A stretch of 64,000 nt of DNA from Moorella mulderi DSM 14980 (lineage in GTDB: Bacteria; Bacillota; DSM-521; Neomoorellales; Neomoorellaceae). Where the stretch lies: the NCBI RefSeq assembly GCF_001594015.1, contig NZ_LTBC01000007.1, forward strand, positions 1-64,000. Reading direction: 5' to 3'. The position numbers and the translations under genes are program-made. Positions 17,307 through 29,400 of the stretch are shown one piece after another. The stretch's first letter is position 1. Every line of letters begins with the position of its first letter. A model generated the notes under the pieces. That model was given only the letters and a program-made list of their open reading frames with translations, did no database searches and was not told where the DNA came from.

Positions 17307-17993
17307 CTACTGGACCGTTATCAAATCCTTCAGATCGGCAAATTTTTTGGAGCCAATACCGGAGACATTTTGCAGGTCTTCAATCGTCCGGAAGGGGCCT
17401 TTCTGGTTCCGGTAGTCGATGATGCGCTGGGCCAGGGTAGGGCCAATACCAGGTAAACTATCCAGCTCCGCCAGGGTAGCGGTGTTAATATTTACCTTAC
17501 CCCCTGTCTTAACAGTACCGCCGGCAGTACCCCCACCGGAAATTCCCGGCCCGGAAAAATTACCATTACCGCCCACCGCCCCTGCCTCCTCCCCCTGGCG
17601 GGGGACAATGACCTGCTGACCATCATTTAAAGGCGCTGCCAGGTTCAGGGCATTAGGATTGGCCTCCGGTAATAACCCCGCCAGGCTCACGGCTTCGTTA
17701 ACCCTGGCGCCTGCGTGGAGTTCATAGACGCCGGGCCTCTGCACCGCCCCGGCCACGTGGACCTGGATGGTAGCCGGCTTCGTCGCAGCAGCCGCCTCCC
17801 CCGGAGCAGCGACAGGTTTAGCGCCACTGGTGGCCCCTGCTGCCTTTGCATCCCCCGGCACAACCGCGGGAAGTTTATCTCCCACCTGCCGCTCCTGCCA
17901 GCGGCCGTACTGGAGGCCGGCGCCAAAGAGGAGGGCCGCCACCAGGCCTAAAGCCAGCCAGCGTACGCGGCCGTCCCATTCCCACACGTGCAT
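17307..17993 (-). CDS. comEA: Competence protein ComEA-like, SLBB plus helix-hairpin-helix
   Basis: About 228 residues. One N-terminal membrane helix (WLALGLVAALLFGAG) is followed by a low-complexity Ala/Pro-rich linker, an SLBB domain (IQVHVAGAVQRPGVYEL...), a Gly-rich linker, and the helix-hairpin-helix pair VNINTATLAELDSLPGIGP with FRTIEDLQNVSGIG that binds DNA. In competent bacteria ComEA binds incoming DNA at the cell surface. The start is either ATG 17993 or GTG 17987; the GAGGTG site favours the GTG. No comEC is seen next to it. Confidence 0.88.
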   Translation of the reverse strand: MHVWEWDGRVRWLALGLVAALLFGAGLQYGRWQERQVGDKLPAVVPGDAKAAGATSGAKPVAAPGEAAAATKPATIQVHVAGAVQRPGVYELHAGARVNEAVSLAGLLPEANPNALNLAAPLNDGQQVIVPRQGEEAGAVGGNGNFSGPGISGGGTAGGTVKTGGKVNINTATLAELDSLPGIGPTLAQRIIDYRNQKGPFRTIEDLQNVSGIGSKKFADLKDLITVQ

Positions 17994-18088
17994 CACCTCG
18001 AAAGAGAGATTTCCACCAATAAAAATACAATACGACTCGTCTCGTCTTATTCCTGCCTCTGCCACCAAATTCTACCACCGGTAGAAGA

Positions 18089-18115
18089 TAAAAAAAACGC
18101 CCCCGAAGGGGCCCT
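18089..18115 (-). terminator. Rho-independent terminator
   Basis: A GCCCC/GGGGC stem with a TTC loop followed by eight T residues on the minus strand, 40 bases beyond the end of the antiporter-like gene. Confidence 0.8.
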
Positions 18116-18154
18116 GTCATAAGCTATTATCCTGCATGCACCCCTGTAAGACAA

Positions 18155-19609
18155 TTAACGGAAAAAGATCAGGGTGTCCAGGATAAAGAGAGGGATCAAA
18201 ATACCAACCGACCAGGCCATATAGCCGAAAAAGCTGGGCATGCGGATGGCGTTCTCCTCCGCTATGGACCGCACCATAAAGTTGGGAGCATTGCCGATGT
18301 AAGTATTAGCCCCCATGAACACCGCACCACAGGATATGGCCATTAACATCTTGGGGGCTATTATCCCCAGTGTAGTCGGAACACCGGTAGCCGCTCCCAG
18401 ACTGGTAGCAGTAGTCAAAAATACCAGGTACGTGGGAGCGTTATCCAGGAAGCTGGAAAGAGCTCCCGTGGCCCAGAAAAATTGAGCCGGGTGGGTTAAG
18501 CCCAGTTCAGCGCCGCGGGCGTGGAGGATGGCCAGGGCCGGGATCATGGTCATAAAGATACCGGCAAAAAGGGTGGCTACTTCCTTGATAGGACCCCAGG
18601 TAAAACGATTATCTTTACGAATAACCATAGGAGTAGTTTTCCATGACAGGAAAGCTGCCAGGAGAATTGCCAGGTCGCGGATTATATTGGTATAGGGCAG
18701 CACCACTGCTTCCTCGCCGTGCCGGTACAGGGTGATGCCGTAAAGGGCACCTGTTTTCTGGTCGGCGAAGGCAGGGTTCTTGGCCAGGATGCCGCTTAAA
18801 ATAACCGCACCGACAATGATGCCCAGGTAAATAAGATTCTGCAGCCCTTCGACCCTCAGGGGATCCCGCCCGGCTTTCAGCTCAGGGACATCTTCTTTGC
18901 GATAAAAATAACTATCCAGGAAATAATACAATGACAGAAGGATTATAACATTGAATCCCATGGGCACGATCAATTTCATGGTCCAGAAGAAGGGTACGCC
19001 CCTTAAATAACCAAGGAACAGGGGCGGGTCGCCCACGGGTGTCAGGGAGCCGCCGATATTGGATACAAGGAAGATAAAGAAGATAATTATATGGGCCTTG
19101 TAACGCCGCCATTCATTGGCCCGGATTACCGGCCGGATCAGGAGCATGCTTGCTCCCGTCGTCCCGATCCAGCTGGCCAGGGCGGTACCTACCAGCAGGA
19201 GTAATACGTTTACGGCTGGTTTGCCCTGCAGGGTCCCGCGGAGAATAATTCCTCCCGAAACTACAAACAAACCAAAGAGAAGAATGATAAATGGAAGGTA
19301 ATCAAGTAAATACACTTCCAGAGCATGGAAGAAGGCAATTCTACTGCCATAGGCAATTAAGAAGGGAATAAAGAAAACCAGGGACCAGAACACACTTACC
19401 TTCCACATGTTGTGCTCCCACCAGTGGCTGTTCACCAGCGGCCAGATGGCAATGGACAGCAGCATACCCACAAAGGGCAATACGCTCCACAAGGGCAAAA
19501 GATAACCCAGTTCACTCCCTGCAGATGCCCACGCCACCCCGCTCAAAGAAATAAAAGAACTAAACATGAGCAATAGTAACACCATTACTCTTTTAAAACT
19601 CATCCCCAT
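18155..19609 (-). CDS. Sodium:proton antiporter/citrate-transporter-like permease
   Basis: A protein of about 484 residues with an N-terminal signal-like helix and some eleven membrane helices. The loop GGSLTPVGDPPLFLGYLRG (near residue 190) and the later FLDNAPTYLVFL segment (near 400) are hallmarks of the ArsB/NhaD/CitMHS superfamily. Related proteins are annotated as sodium:proton antiporters or citrate transporters; I cannot decide between them. The start at 19609 has an AGGAGG site. It appears to be a single-gene unit closed by a strong terminator. Confidence 0.78.
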   Translation of the reverse strand: MGMSFKRVMVLLLLMFSSFISLSGVAWASAGSELGYLLPLWSVLPFVGMLLSIAIWPLVNSHWWEHNMWKVSVFWSLVFFIPFLIAYGSRIAFFHALEVYLLDYLPFIILLFGLFVVSGGIILRGTLQGKPAVNVLLLLVGTALASWIGTTGASMLLIRPVIRANEWRRYKAHIIIFFIFLVSNIGGSLTPVGDPPLFLGYLRGVPFFWTMKLIVPMGFNVIILLSLYYFLDSYFYRKEDVPELKAGRDPLRVEGLQNLIYLGIIVGAVILSGILAKNPAFADQKTGALYGITLYRHGEEAVVLPYTNIIRDLAILLAAFLSWKTTPMVIRKDNRFTWGPIKEVATLFAGIFMTMIPALAILHARGAELGLTHPAQFFWATGALSSFLDNAPTYLVFLTTATSLGAATGVPTTLGIIAPKMLMAISCGAVFMGANTYIGNAPNFMVRSIAEENAIRMPSFFGYMAWSVGILIPLFILDTLIFFR

Positions 19610-19698
19610 TCGTCCTCCTCTCTTTTCGCTCCACATGTACAATATTCTATCCTAAGTTCTACTATTTTTCCACCAGTTTGGTTAAGAAAATGCCACCT

Positions 19699-22188
19699 TT
19701 AGCTCGCCCGGCGGGCCACTACATTGACCAGCTTATCCGGTACCACGATGACCTTAACCACTTGCTGGCCGGCAAGGAGACTGGCCACCTTTTCCCGCTT
19801 TAAAATAAGCTTCTCTACCTCTTCTTCAGGCAACCCCGCCGGAACCTGCACCCGGTCCCTCACTTTACCGTTGATCTGCACCACCAGGGTTACCTCCTGC
19901 TCCACCAGGGCCCCGGGGTCATAGGCCGGCCAGGGCTCCAGGTGGACGCTTTCCCGGCCCCCCAGGCCCTGCCAGAGCTCCTCGGCGATGTGGGGAGCAA
20001 AGGGGGCCAGCAGGGTAACCAGCTTCCGCAAAACCTCACCCATCAAAGGCAGGTTTTGTTCATTTGCCGGGACGGCGTCCTGGTAACGGTAACAGCCGTT
20101 GACCAGTTCCATAATGGCACTGATGGCCGTGTTAAAGTTAAAGCGCTGCTCGATATCCTCGGTAACTTTCTTTATGGTGGCATGGAGGAGCCGCCAAAGT
20201 TCGCGGTCGGCAGGTTTCTCAAAGGCCGGGGAGCCGCCGGCCTGGCGCACGGCGCCGGCGTAAGCAGCCACCAGGCGCCAGACCCGGTTTAAGAAGCGGT
20301 AACAGCCCTTCACCCCCTGATCGCTCCACTCCAGGTCCCGCTCGGGAGGGGCAGCAAAGAGGATAAAGAGGCGGGCGGTATCGGCGCCGTAGCGGTCAAT
20401 TATTTCCTCGGGGCTGACAATATTCCCCTTGGATTTGGACATCTTGCTGCCATCCTTTAAGACCATCCCCTGGGTCAGCAGGTTCTGGAAGGGCTCCTCG
20501 ACCCCTACCAGGCCAAAGTCGTACAGGGCCTTGGTAAAGAAGCGGGCATACATGAGGTGGAGGATGGCGTGCTCCACCCCGCCGATATACTGGTCCACAT
20601 TCATCCAGTAGTCGACTTTATCCCGTTCAAAGGCCCGCTCCTGGCTGTGGGGGCTAGTGTAGCGTAGGAAATACCAGGAAGAACATACAAAAGTATCCAT
20701 GGTGTCCGTCTCCCGCTGCGCCGGGCCGCCGCACCGGGGACAGGTGGTGTTGACAAACTCGGGGCAGTTCTTTAAGGGCGATTCCCCTGTCGGTTTAAAC
20801 TCTACTCCCTCGGGCAGGATGACCGGCAGGTCTTCTTCAGGTACTGGTACCAGGCCGCAGCGGTCGCAGTAAATCATGGGTATGGGCGCGCCCCAGTAAC
20901 GCTGGCGGGAAATCAGCCAGTCCCGCAGGCGGTAATTCACCCGGGCCTTACCTTTACCAATGCTCTCCAGGTAGGCAGTTACCTTTCCGATGCCCTCCCG
21001 GTTGGGCAGGCCGTTGAAGGGACCGGAGTTGACCATAATGCCGTCCTCGACGTAGGCGGCCGTCATGGTGGCGCCGTCAAGTTCCTGCCCTTGGGGCTGG
21101 ATAACAACCTTGACCGGCAGGTTGTACTTGCGGGCAAATTCGAAGTCCCGCTGGTCATGGGCCGGTACCCCCATGACCGCGCCGGTACCGTATTCCATAA
21201 GGACATAGTTGGCAATCCAGATGGGCACCCGCTCATTGTTAACCGGGTTTATGGCATAGGCACCGGTAAAAACGCCTTCCTTTTCCTTCTCGGTAGCCGT
21301 CCGGTCCAGGTCGCTTAAATAGCGGGCCGCCTGGACAAAGCCGGCTACTTCCTTTTCCTGGGGTTTCCCCGCTGCCAGCTTCATTACCAGGGGATGTTCG
21401 GGGGCCAGGACCATATAGGTAACCCCGTAGAGGGTGTCCGGGCGGGTGGTAAATACCGGGATTTCCTCGTCGCTGCCTTCCACCCGGAAAATAACCTCGG
21501 CGCCGGTGCTCTTGCCGATCCAGTTTTCCTGCATGATCTTTACTTTTTCCGGCCAGCCGGGCAGCTTCTGCAGGTCGCTCAAAAGCCGCTCGGCATAATC
21601 AGTGATGCGGAAAAACCACTGCTCCAGGTCTTTGCGTATAACGGGGGTATGACAGCGCTCGCAGGCGCCGTCAACTACCTGCTCGTTGGCCAGCACCGTG
21701 GCGCAGGAAGGGCACCAGTTGACAGCGGCCTTTTTGCGGTAGGCCAGGCCGTGCTTGTACATCTGCAGGAAGAGCCACTGGGTCCAGCGGTAGTAGTTGG
21801 GGTGGCAGGTAGCCACCTCCCGGTCCCAGTCGTAGCTGATACCCATGGCATGGAGCTGGCGGCGCATGTTGGCGATATTGCTCCACGTCCACTCGGCCGG
21901 TGGGATCCCCCGGTGGATGGCCGCGTTTTCGGCCGGCAGGCCAAAGGCATCCCACCCCATGGGATGGAGGACATTGTAGCCCTGCATGCGTTTAAAGCGG
22001 GCTACCACATCGCCAATGGAATAATTGCGCACATGACCCATGTGTAAATTCCCGGAAGGATAGGGAAACATCTCGAGGCAATAAAACTTGGGCTTGTCAC
22101 TATCTTCCGTTACCCGGTAGAGGTCGCTTGCTTCCCAGCGGCGCTGCCATTTAGGTTCAATTTCCTTAAAATTATACCTTGCTTCCAT
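19699..22188 (-). CDS. leuS: Leucyl-tRNA synthetase
   Basis: 829 residues, the normal length for bacterial LeuRS. The class I signature HMGH is at 49-52, KMSKS lies near residue 580, and the editing domain (CP1) contains the TTRPDTLYG motif near 250. The C-terminal anticodon-binding region ends in a typical PDKLVNVV strand. It charges tRNA-Leu with leucine. No T-box is visible in the 135 bases upstream; that space holds an inverted repeat. Confidence 0.97.
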   Translation of the reverse strand: MEARYNFKEIEPKWQRRWEASDLYRVTEDSDKPKFYCLEMFPYPSGNLHMGHVRNYSIGDVVARFKRMQGYNVLHPMGWDAFGLPAENAAIHRGIPPAEWTWSNIANMRRQLHAMGISYDWDREVATCHPNYYRWTQWLFLQMYKHGLAYRKKAAVNWCPSCATVLANEQVVDGACERCHTPVIRKDLEQWFFRITDYAERLLSDLQKLPGWPEKVKIMQENWIGKSTGAEVIFRVEGSDEEIPVFTTRPDTLYGVTYMVLAPEHPLVMKLAAGKPQEKEVAGFVQAARYLSDLDRTATEKEKEGVFTGAYAINPVNNERVPIWIANYVLMEYGTGAVMGVPAHDQRDFEFARKYNLPVKVVIQPQGQELDGATMTAAYVEDGIMVNSGPFNGLPNREGIGKVTAYLESIGKGKARVNYRLRDWLISRQRYWGAPIPMIYCDRCGLVPVPEEDLPVILPEGVEFKPTGESPLKNCPEFVNTTCPRCGGPAQRETDTMDTFVCSSWYFLRYTSPHSQERAFERDKVDYWMNVDQYIGGVEHAILHLMYARFFTKALYDFGLVGVEEPFQNLLTQGMVLKDGSKMSKSKGNIVSPEEIIDRYGADTARLFILFAAPPERDLEWSDQGVKGCYRFLNRVWRLVAAYAGAVRQAGGSPAFEKPADRELWRLLHATIKKVTEDIEQRFNFNTAISAIMELVNGCYRYQDAVPANEQNLPLMGEVLRKLVTLLAPFAPHIAEELWQGLGGRESVHLEPWPAYDPGALVEQEVTLVVQINGKVRDRVQVPAGLPEEEVEKLILKREKVASLLAGQQVVKVIVVPDKLVNVVARRAS

Positions 22189-22232
22189 AACCAGTCACTC
22201 CCAAAGTTTACCCTAAAATAACTGCGCACCAA

Positions 22233-22281
22233 GCTGGCATTGTTTTTGCTCGCTCCAAACAAATGCCAGCCCGTTATTTTA
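22233..22281. repeat. Inverted-repeat element, copy A
   Basis: GCTGGCATT and AATGCCAGC arms around a loop containing GCTCGCT, followed by CCGTTATTTTA. A closely similar copy is found at 26760-26808. It lies between rsfS and leuS. Confidence 0.7.
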
Positions 22282-22323
22282 ATCCTTCTGCTGGTACCGC
22301 ATCAGCGGCATAGCTATCTTGTG

Positions 22324-22671
22324 CTAAACGGCATCTATCTTAATCACCCTGGCATCCCGCCAGAGGCGCTCCAGGTCGTAGAAACGGCGCTCTTCTTCCT
22401 GGAAGATATGTACCACCACCGCGCCATAATCAAGCAAGATCCAGCGGGCAGCATCCCAGCCTTCCCGGTGCAAGAGCTTTACCCCGGTTGCATCCAGGAG
22501 TTCCTCTACCCGGCCGGCAATGGCCTGGACCTGGGTTGCCGAGGTACCGCTGGCGATAACAAAGTAATCGGCAATGAGAGTAATCCCCCTGAGATCCAGG
22601 ATGACCGGATCCAGTCCCTTCTTTTCTACCACTGCCCTGGCCGCCAGCTCAGCTACCCGGGCTGCGTCCAT
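22324..22671 (-). CDS. rsfS: Ribosome silencing factor RsfS
   Basis: A 115-residue RsfS/Iojap protein with DLRGITLIADYFVIASG in the N-terminal half and EGWDAARWILLDYGAVVVHIF near the middle, both strongly conserved. It binds ribosomal protein L14 (uL14) and blocks subunit joining when nutrients are low. The start ATG at 22671 overlaps the end of yqeK, so translation is probably coupled. Confidence 0.94.
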   Translation of the reverse strand: MDAARVAELAARAVVEKKGLDPVILDLRGITLIADYFVIASGTSATQVQAIAGRVEELLDATGVKLLHREGWDAARWILLDYGAVVVHIFQEEERRFYDLERLWRDARVIKIDAV

Positions 22672-22674
22672 CAA

Positions 22675-23241
22675 TCAATAACCTCCCCTGGCCAGTAAAA
22701 TGTAGTTGCGTGCCTCCACCGTGGCCGGGTGGAGGGGCTGTTCTTTATCCAGGACGTAAATAATACTGGCTTCCAAGGCCTTCAACAAAGCCGCCTCCAG
22801 GTCAGTTGCCGCTGCTTTACGAATGCCCTGGACACCGGCAAACTGGCGCCCGGGTTCAATGACATCAGCCAGGTAAATAATTTTATCCAGCGTCGTCATG
22901 CCCGGCGCCCCTACCGTATGCCGGGCCACGGCCTGGAGAATGGCTTTATCGGTTATCCCCAGCTCCCGTTCCAGGAGCAGGGCTCCCACAGGGCCATGGA
23001 GTAAAACGGGTAGCCGCCTTTCCAGGTCGCAGGTTATGAGCCCGGCAGCCCCGGCCAGGTCCAGGAGTTCCCCTGGCGGTAAATCCCGGGCGTAATCATG
23101 TAACAGGCCCGCCAGGCGGGCCTGTTCCGGGTCAACACCGTTTTTTACTGCCAGTCCGGCTGCGGTATCAGCTACACCCAGGCTATGGCGGTAACGCCCT
23201 GCGGGCAGCCGTGCTGCCAAAAGTTGCAGGTACTTTTTCAC
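22675..23241 (-). CDS. yqeK: HD-domain hydrolase YqeK, likely diadenosine tetraphosphatase
   Basis: 188 residues. The HD metal motif is HSLGVADTA (His near 20) with LLHDYARDL near 49, and VARHTVGAPGMTTLDKIIYLADVIEPGR in the middle is a YqeK signature. The family hydrolyses diadenosine tetraphosphate to ADP. It is the usual middle gene of nadD-yqeK-rsfS. A small RRM gene sits between nadD and yqeK here. The GTG start has a GGAGG site. Confidence 0.92.
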   Translation of the reverse strand: MKKYLQLLAARLPAGRYRHSLGVADTAAGLAVKNGVDPEQARLAGLLHDYARDLPPGELLDLAGAAGLITCDLERRLPVLLHGPVGALLLERELGITDKAILQAVARHTVGAPGMTTLDKIIYLADVIEPGRQFAGVQGIRKAAATDLEAALLKALEASIIYVLDKEQPLHPATVEARNYILLARGGY

Positions 23242-23267
23242 TTTTTTAACCTCCGCCTGGCAGCTAA

Positions 23268-23300
23268 CAAAAACCCCCTATTTGTTAAAAATAGGAGGTC
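23268..23300 (-). terminator. Terminator after the RRM gene
   Basis: A stem of CCTATTT with AAATAGG, with flanking CC/GG pairs, followed by TTTTTGTT on the minus strand, just beyond the RRM gene and before yqeK. Confidence 0.7.
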
Positions 23301-23317
23301 AGGCTCAACTCCGGGTC

Positions 23318-23566
23318 TTACGAACGGGCCCGGGCTTCGTTGACGGTTAAGACGCGATTACCAAGTTCGGCGCCATTCATGGCGGCGATCATGCGGTCGG
23401 CATCGGCATCGTTAACTTCCACGAAACCGAAACCCCGGGACCGGCCCGTCTGGCGGTCGGTAATAATCCGCGCGCTCAACACTTCGCCGTGGGCCGCAAA
23501 CGCCCTGGCCAGTTCTTCCTCGGTGGTGGCCCAGGGAAGGTTGCCCACGTACAGGGTACGCACCAA
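23318..23566 (-). CDS. RRM-domain RNA-binding protein
   Basis: 82 residues, a single RNA recognition motif. RNP2 is LYVGNL at residues 4-9 and RNP1 is RGFGFVEV near residue 44. Such small glycine-poor RRM proteins are widespread in bacteria of this type; their RNA targets are mostly unknown. It has its own terminator, so it is probably expressed separately from yqeK. Confidence 0.93.
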   Translation of the reverse strand: MVRTLYVGNLPWATTEEELARAFAAHGEVLSARIITDRQTGRSRGFGFVEVNDADADRMIAAMNGAELGNRVLTVNEARARS

Positions 23567-23608
23567 TGCACTTCACCTCTTCTTTGATGTTAGTAGTAGT
23601 ATATAGTC

Positions 23609-24262
23609 CTAGCTCTTTTCATATACGCCACAGTCCCGGGGCCGGTACAACCCCTGGCGGTGGATATAATCTTCTACTGCCTCCGGGAGTAGATATTTAA
23701 TTGGTTTTTTATTTTGTACTCGCCAGCGGATATCAGTAGATGATATGGCCAGAGCTGGGACTTCAATGAGATGAATACGGTGCCTACCCTCAACCGGTAA
23801 CATGGGTCTGGACTCCCCTAGCCGGTTCAACTGAAAACCGGGGCGCGTGGCGGCAATAAAATGGCACTCTTTGAGGAGCCTGTCGACATCCTTCCACGTC
23901 AAGATTTCCAGGATGGCGTCGGCACCGGTAATAAAGAAAAGCTGGACTTCCGGGCCGTAAAAGCGGCGAAACTCATGTACTGTATCGACGGTATAGGAAT
24001 AGCCCTCCCGGTCAATCTCGCTCCGGGATACTTCAAAGTAAGGGTTGCTGGCCGTAGCCAGGACCGTCATCTGGTAGCGGTGTTCCGGGTCACTGACCCG
24101 GTAGTCCTTTTTATGGGGAGGTCGCCCGGAAGGGACAAAGACCACCTTTTCCAGGGCAAATTCCCAGCGGGCGGCTTCGGCCGTTACCAGGTGACCGAAA
24201 TGAATGGGGTCAAAGGTTCCCCCCATAATACCTACCCGCCGGTAATTGTTTGAAGCCGTCAT
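23609..24262 (-). CDS. nadD: Nicotinate-nucleotide adenylyltransferase
   Basis: 217 residues. The nucleotidyltransferase motif [12 protein letters not shown] is at about 15-26, and the C-terminal ISSTDIRWR motif near 173 binds ATP. It joins nicotinate mononucleotide and ATP to make deamido-NAD. It lies downstream of proB-proA. Confidence 0.95.
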   Translation of the reverse strand: MTASNNYRRVGIMGGTFDPIHFGHLVTAEAARWEFALEKVVFVPSGRPPHKKDYRVSDPEHRYQMTVLATASNPYFEVSRSEIDREGYSYTVDTVHEFRRFYGPEVQLFFITGADAILEILTWKDVDRLLKECHFIAATRPGFQLNRLGESRPMLPVEGRHRIHLIEVPALAISSTDIRWRVQNKKPIKYLLPEAVEDYIHRQGLYRPRDCGVYEKS

Positions 24263-24299
24263 AACTCCCTCCCGGTTCCCTATGCTGATATTTTAACAA

Positions 24300-25556
24300 T
24301 TACTGACGGATCTGTCCACTACCAAAGATAATATACTTAAAAGTTGTGAGCTGTTCCGGGCCCATGGGGCCACGGGCATGGAGCTTCTGGGTGCTGATGC
24401 CGATTTCCGCTCCGAAACCGAATTCATAACCGTCGGTGAAGCGGGTGGAAGCATTGACGTAAACGGCGGCGGCGTCAACCCGGGCCAGGAATTCCCGCGC
24501 CGTCTGGTAATCATTGGTGACGATGGCCTCCGAATGTTTGGTACCGTAGGTATGGATATGCTCCAGGGCAGCTTCCAAGCTGTCGACCACCCGGACGGCC
24601 AGGATCAGGTCCAGGTATTCGGTAGCCCAGTCTTCTTCGGTAGCCGCTTCCGCCCAGGGGACATGTTGCCGGGTGCGTTCGCACCCCCGCAAGACAACCC
24701 CCTTTTCCTTCAAGGCCTCCGCCAGGGAAGGCAGGAACTCTGCCGCCACCTTTTCATGGACCAGCAAGGTTTCCATGGCGTTGCAGACGCCGGGACGCTG
24801 GGTCTTGGCATTGATAACGATGTTTCTGGCCATCTCCAGGTCGGCTGCGGCATCGACGTAGACATGGCAGTTGCCTACACCCGTCTCAATCACCGGCACC
24901 GTAGCGTTCTCCACCACCGTCCGGATGAGGCCGGCGCCCCCCCGGGGAATCAGGACATCCAGGTATTCATTGGCCCGGAGCAACAGGTTGACGGCTTCGC
25001 GGTCAGTAGTCTCAATTAACTGGATGGCCCCCTCCGGTATGCCGGCGGCCGTTGCCGCCCGGCTGATGACCTGGGTCAGGGCCCGGTTGGAATTAAAGGC
25101 CTCCGAGCCGCCGCGCAAGATAACGGCATTACCGGTTTTCAGGCACAGGCCCGCCGCATCTACCGTCACGTTGGGCCGGGCTTCATAGATAATGCCGATC
25201 ACCCCCAGGGGAACCCGCACCCGGCCAATCTGCAGGCCGTTGGGCCGCGTCCACATGGAAGTAACTTCGCCCACCGGGTCGGGCAACGCTACCAGTTCCC
25301 GCAAACTTACGGCCATGTCTTTGATGCGCTTCTCGTTTAACAGGAGGCGGTCCAGCAGGGCCCGGGAAAGGCCCTTTTCTTTGCCGGCAGCCATATCCCG
25401 GCCATTGGCCTCCAGGATGAAATCCTTTTCCTCCTCCAGGGCCCGGGCCATGGCCAGCAGGGCTTCATTTTTCCTGGCCGTGTTTAAATTAGCCAGGGTA
25501 CGCGCTGCTTCCCTGGCCAGCTTACCCTTAGCCTGCACTTCTGCGGCTACATTCAT
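24300..25556 (-). CDS. proA: Gamma-glutamyl phosphate reductase
   Basis: About 418 residues, an aldehyde-dehydrogenase-fold enzyme that reduces gamma-glutamyl phosphate in proline synthesis. The catalytic cysteine is in NAKTQRPGVCNAMETLLVH near residue 270. I chose the ATG at 25556 for its AAAGGAG site; the in-frame codon at 25592 lacks one. It follows proB closely. Confidence 0.95.
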   Translation of the reverse strand: MNVAAEVQAKGKLAREAARTLANLNTARKNEALLAMARALEEEKDFILEANGRDMAAGKEKGLSRALLDRLLLNEKRIKDMAVSLRELVALPDPVGEVTSMWTRPNGLQIGRVRVPLGVIGIIYEARPNVTVDAAGLCLKTGNAVILRGGSEAFNSNRALTQVISRAATAAGIPEGAIQLIETTDREAVNLLLRANEYLDVLIPRGGAGLIRTVVENATVPVIETGVGNCHVYVDAAADLEMARNIVINAKTQRPGVCNAMETLLVHEKVAAEFLPSLAEALKEKGVVLRGCERTRQHVPWAEAATEEDWATEYLDLILAVRVVDSLEAALEHIHTYGTKHSEAIVTNDYQTAREFLARVDAAAVYVNASTRFTDGYEFGFGAEIGISTQKLHARGPMGPEQLTTFKYIIFGSGQIRQ

Positions 25557-25588
25557 GGCAGCCACTCCTTTGTATATGAGATGTGAGT

Positions 25589-26725
25589 TCAAACCAGGAC
25601 TATCATGTTATCCCGGTGTACGATTTCATCGTAATCTTTATAGCCTAAGATTTCGACAATCTCCTTCGTTTTCCTGCCCTGGATACGGCGAATGGCTGCG
25701 GCCGCATAGTTGGACATACCCCGGGCAATTTCCTTGCCGTCCGGATCGATTATGCTGATAATGGCTCCCTGGTCAAAGTCGCCGTAAACGGCCACCACCC
25801 CCCCCGGTAAAAGGCTTTTTCCGCCCTGGCAGATGGCCCTGACGGCCCCGCCATCCACCTGGACCTGGCCCTGGGCGGCCGGCCCGTAGGCCAGCCAGCG
25901 CTTGCGGGTATGGGTGCGGTGTTCCCGGGGGATAAAGATGGTGCCTACCTCTTCCCCGCGGAGGACGGCGCTGATTCTCCCACCCTCCAGCCCGCTGGTG
26001 ATCACTACCGGAATGCCGAAGCTGGTGGCCAGCCGCGCGGCCTGGAGCTTGGTGGCCATGCCGCCGGTGGACCAGGTAGAACCGGCCCCCCCGGCCAGGG
26101 CTTCAATCTCCGGCGTAATTTCTGTAACACAATGGAGCAAAGAGGCATCTTTGTGGTTGCAGGGGTTGGCGGTAAAAAGGCCGCCGGTATCCGTCAGCAG
26201 GATTAAAATATCAGCGTCAACCAGGCCGGCCACCAGGGCCGACAGGGTATCATTATCACCAACCCGGATTTCGTCTACGGCCACGGTATCATTTTCATTG
26301 ACTACGGGTACCACGCCCAGGTGTAACAGGGTGGCCAGGGTGTGGCGGGAATTGAGATAACGGCGGCGGTCAGCCAGGTCGTCCCGGGTTAAGAGGACCT
26401 GGGCCACCAGCAGGCCGTAATCGCTAAAGAATTTTTCATACATGTGCATGAGCAAACCCTGGCCCACGGCGGCGGCGGCCTGCTTTTCCGGCAGTGTCCG
26501 GGGTTTTTCCTTCAGTCCCAGGCGACCCATGCCGGCCCCCACGGCTCCGGAAGTAACCAGCACTACCTGGCGGCCGGCATTGACCTGGTCCACCAGTTCC
26601 CGGACCAGGCGCTCCATGCGTTCCAGGTTTAACTTGCCTGTTTTATGGGTCAGGGTGCTGGTGCCTACTTTAACTACCAGCCTGCGGGCCTGTTGTAGAG
26701 CCTCGCGGCACTCTCTCTCCGTCAA
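25589..26725 (-). CDS. proB: Glutamate 5-kinase
   Basis: About 378 residues: an amino acid kinase domain (KVGTSTLTH near the start, VTSGAVGAGM, NENDTVAVDEIRVGDNDTLSALVA in the middle) followed by a C-terminal PUA domain. It phosphorylates glutamate, the first step of proline synthesis. The TTG at 26725 is the likeliest start because an AAAGGGTG site lies six bases upstream; the longer frame to 26767 would begin inside the inverted repeat. Confidence 0.93.
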   Translation of the reverse strand: MTERECREALQQARRLVVKVGTSTLTHKTGKLNLERMERLVRELVDQVNAGRQVVLVTSGAVGAGMGRLGLKEKPRTLPEKQAAAAVGQGLLMHMYEKFFSDYGLLVAQVLLTRDDLADRRRYLNSRHTLATLLHLGVVPVVNENDTVAVDEIRVGDNDTLSALVAGLVDADILILLTDTGGLFTANPCNHKDASLLHCVTEITPEIEALAGGAGSTWSTGGMATKLQAARLATSFGIPVVITSGLEGGRISAVLRGEEVGTIFIPREHRTHTRKRWLAYGPAAQGQVQVDGGAVRAICQGGKSLLPGGVVAVYGDFDQGAIISIIDPDGKEIARGMSNYAAAAIRRIQGRKTKEIVEILGYKDYDEIVHRDNMIVLV

Positions 26726-26759
26726 GGCCGTCACCCTTTCAAAAATAACTCTATTGCAG

Positions 26760-26805
26760 GCTGGCATTGGGTTCGCTCGCTTCCGACAAATGCCAGCCCG
26801 GTATT

Positions 26806-26808
<3 letters not shown>
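26760..26808. repeat. Inverted-repeat element, copy B
   Basis: GCTGGCATT and AATGCCAGC arms around a loop with CGCTCGCTTCCGAC, then CCGGTATTTTA. It is nearly the same as the element at 22233-22281, here between obg and proB and touching the obg stop region. Confidence 0.7.
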
Positions 26809-28660
<1,852 letters not shown>

Positions 28661-28737
28661 TGCAGACACCTCGCCCCTTATTATTTTCGCATGCCAATGG
28701 CGGGGGCACCAGCTTTGAAGGGCCGGTCCATAGCAGA

Positions 28738-28761
28738 AACCCCTGGATTTTTCCAGGGGTT
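28738..28761 (-). terminator. Hairpin after rpmA
   Basis: AACCCCTGGA and TCCAGGGGTT form a perfect 10-bp stem with a four-base loop, followed by a short T-rich run on the minus strand, just beyond the rpmA stop. It separates the ribosomal genes from spo0B-obg. Confidence 0.65.
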
Positions 28762-28765
28762 CTTG

Positions 28766-29041
28766 TTAGCTGGCATAAACGCTGACCTGTTTCTTCTCGC
28801 GGCCTTTGCGTTCAAAATGGACAACGCCGTCAATCAGGGCAAAAAGGGTATCATCTTTGCCAATGCCGACGTTGCGGCCCGGGTGGATCCTGGTACCACG
28901 CTGGCGCACCAGGATATTGCCGGCCTTAACAAACTGGCCGTCCTGTCTTTTTACTCCCAGGCGTTTGGCTTCACTATCGCGGCCGTTCCGGGAACTACCT
29001 ACACCTTTTTTATGGGCAAAAAGCTGTAAATCCATGATCAT
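28766..29041 (-). CDS. rpmA: 50S ribosomal protein L27
   Basis: About 91 residues. The N-terminal [15 protein letters not shown] is the Firmicute L27 form, with an extension ending at LQLFA that must be cleaved off by the Prp protease before assembly. The gene for that protease is directly upstream. The start at 29041 fits the GGGGGTGG site. Confidence 0.95.
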   Translation of the reverse strand: MIMDLQLFAHKKGVGSSRNGRDSEAKRLGVKRQDGQFVKAGNILVRQRGTRIHPGRNVGIGKDDTLFALIDGVVHFERKGREKKQVSVYAS

Positions 29042-29067
29042 CTGGCCCACCCCCTTAGTTTCGGAAG

Positions 29068-29400
29068 TCAGATGCTTTTATATTCTACTGCTACATACTG
29101 CCTGTAATCGCTGGCTATAGCCTTCAGCCCCACTTCGATGGTTTTGAGAATCACCCGGGCCTTCTCCTGCCCGGCGGGGCTTAAGCCTGCCGGTAATCGG
29201 CAGTCCAGGACACCATCCTGGATGCTTACCACGGGTTCCTCTTCCAGATGTTCCTTCAGGCTCAAAACTGCCGTCTGGGCCAGGGCCGATACGGCGGCAC
29301 AGACGATATCCTCTCCTTTAGGCCGGTAACCGGCATGGCCGGTAACGGTAAAGCCCGTGAAAGTCCCGCCCGTTCCCTGCCAGAAGACAACCCTGATCAT
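29068..29400 (-). CDS. prp: Ribosomal-processing cysteine protease Prp
   Basis: 110 residues. The conserved GHA histidine (about residue 21) and the [10 protein letters not shown] cysteine (about 34) form the catalytic pair. It cuts the L27 N-terminal extension. It sits between rplU and rpmA, its usual place, and its ATG overlaps the rplU stop in an ATGA junction. Confidence 0.94.
   Translation of the reverse strand: MIRVVFWQGTGGTFTGFTVTGHAGYRPKGEDIVCAAVSALAQTAVLSLKEHLEEEPVVSIQDGVLDCRLPAGLSPAGQEKARVILKTIEVGLKAIASDYRQYVAVEYKSI

Noticed and set aside
21394-22047. 217-codon plus-strand frame opposite leuS
   Set aside because: It lies fully inside leuS, which has all synthetase motifs; the opposite frame has no family match.
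22189-22323. T-box leader for leuS
   Set aside because: No T-box core sequence or specifier loop is present; the gap holds the palindromic repeat instead.
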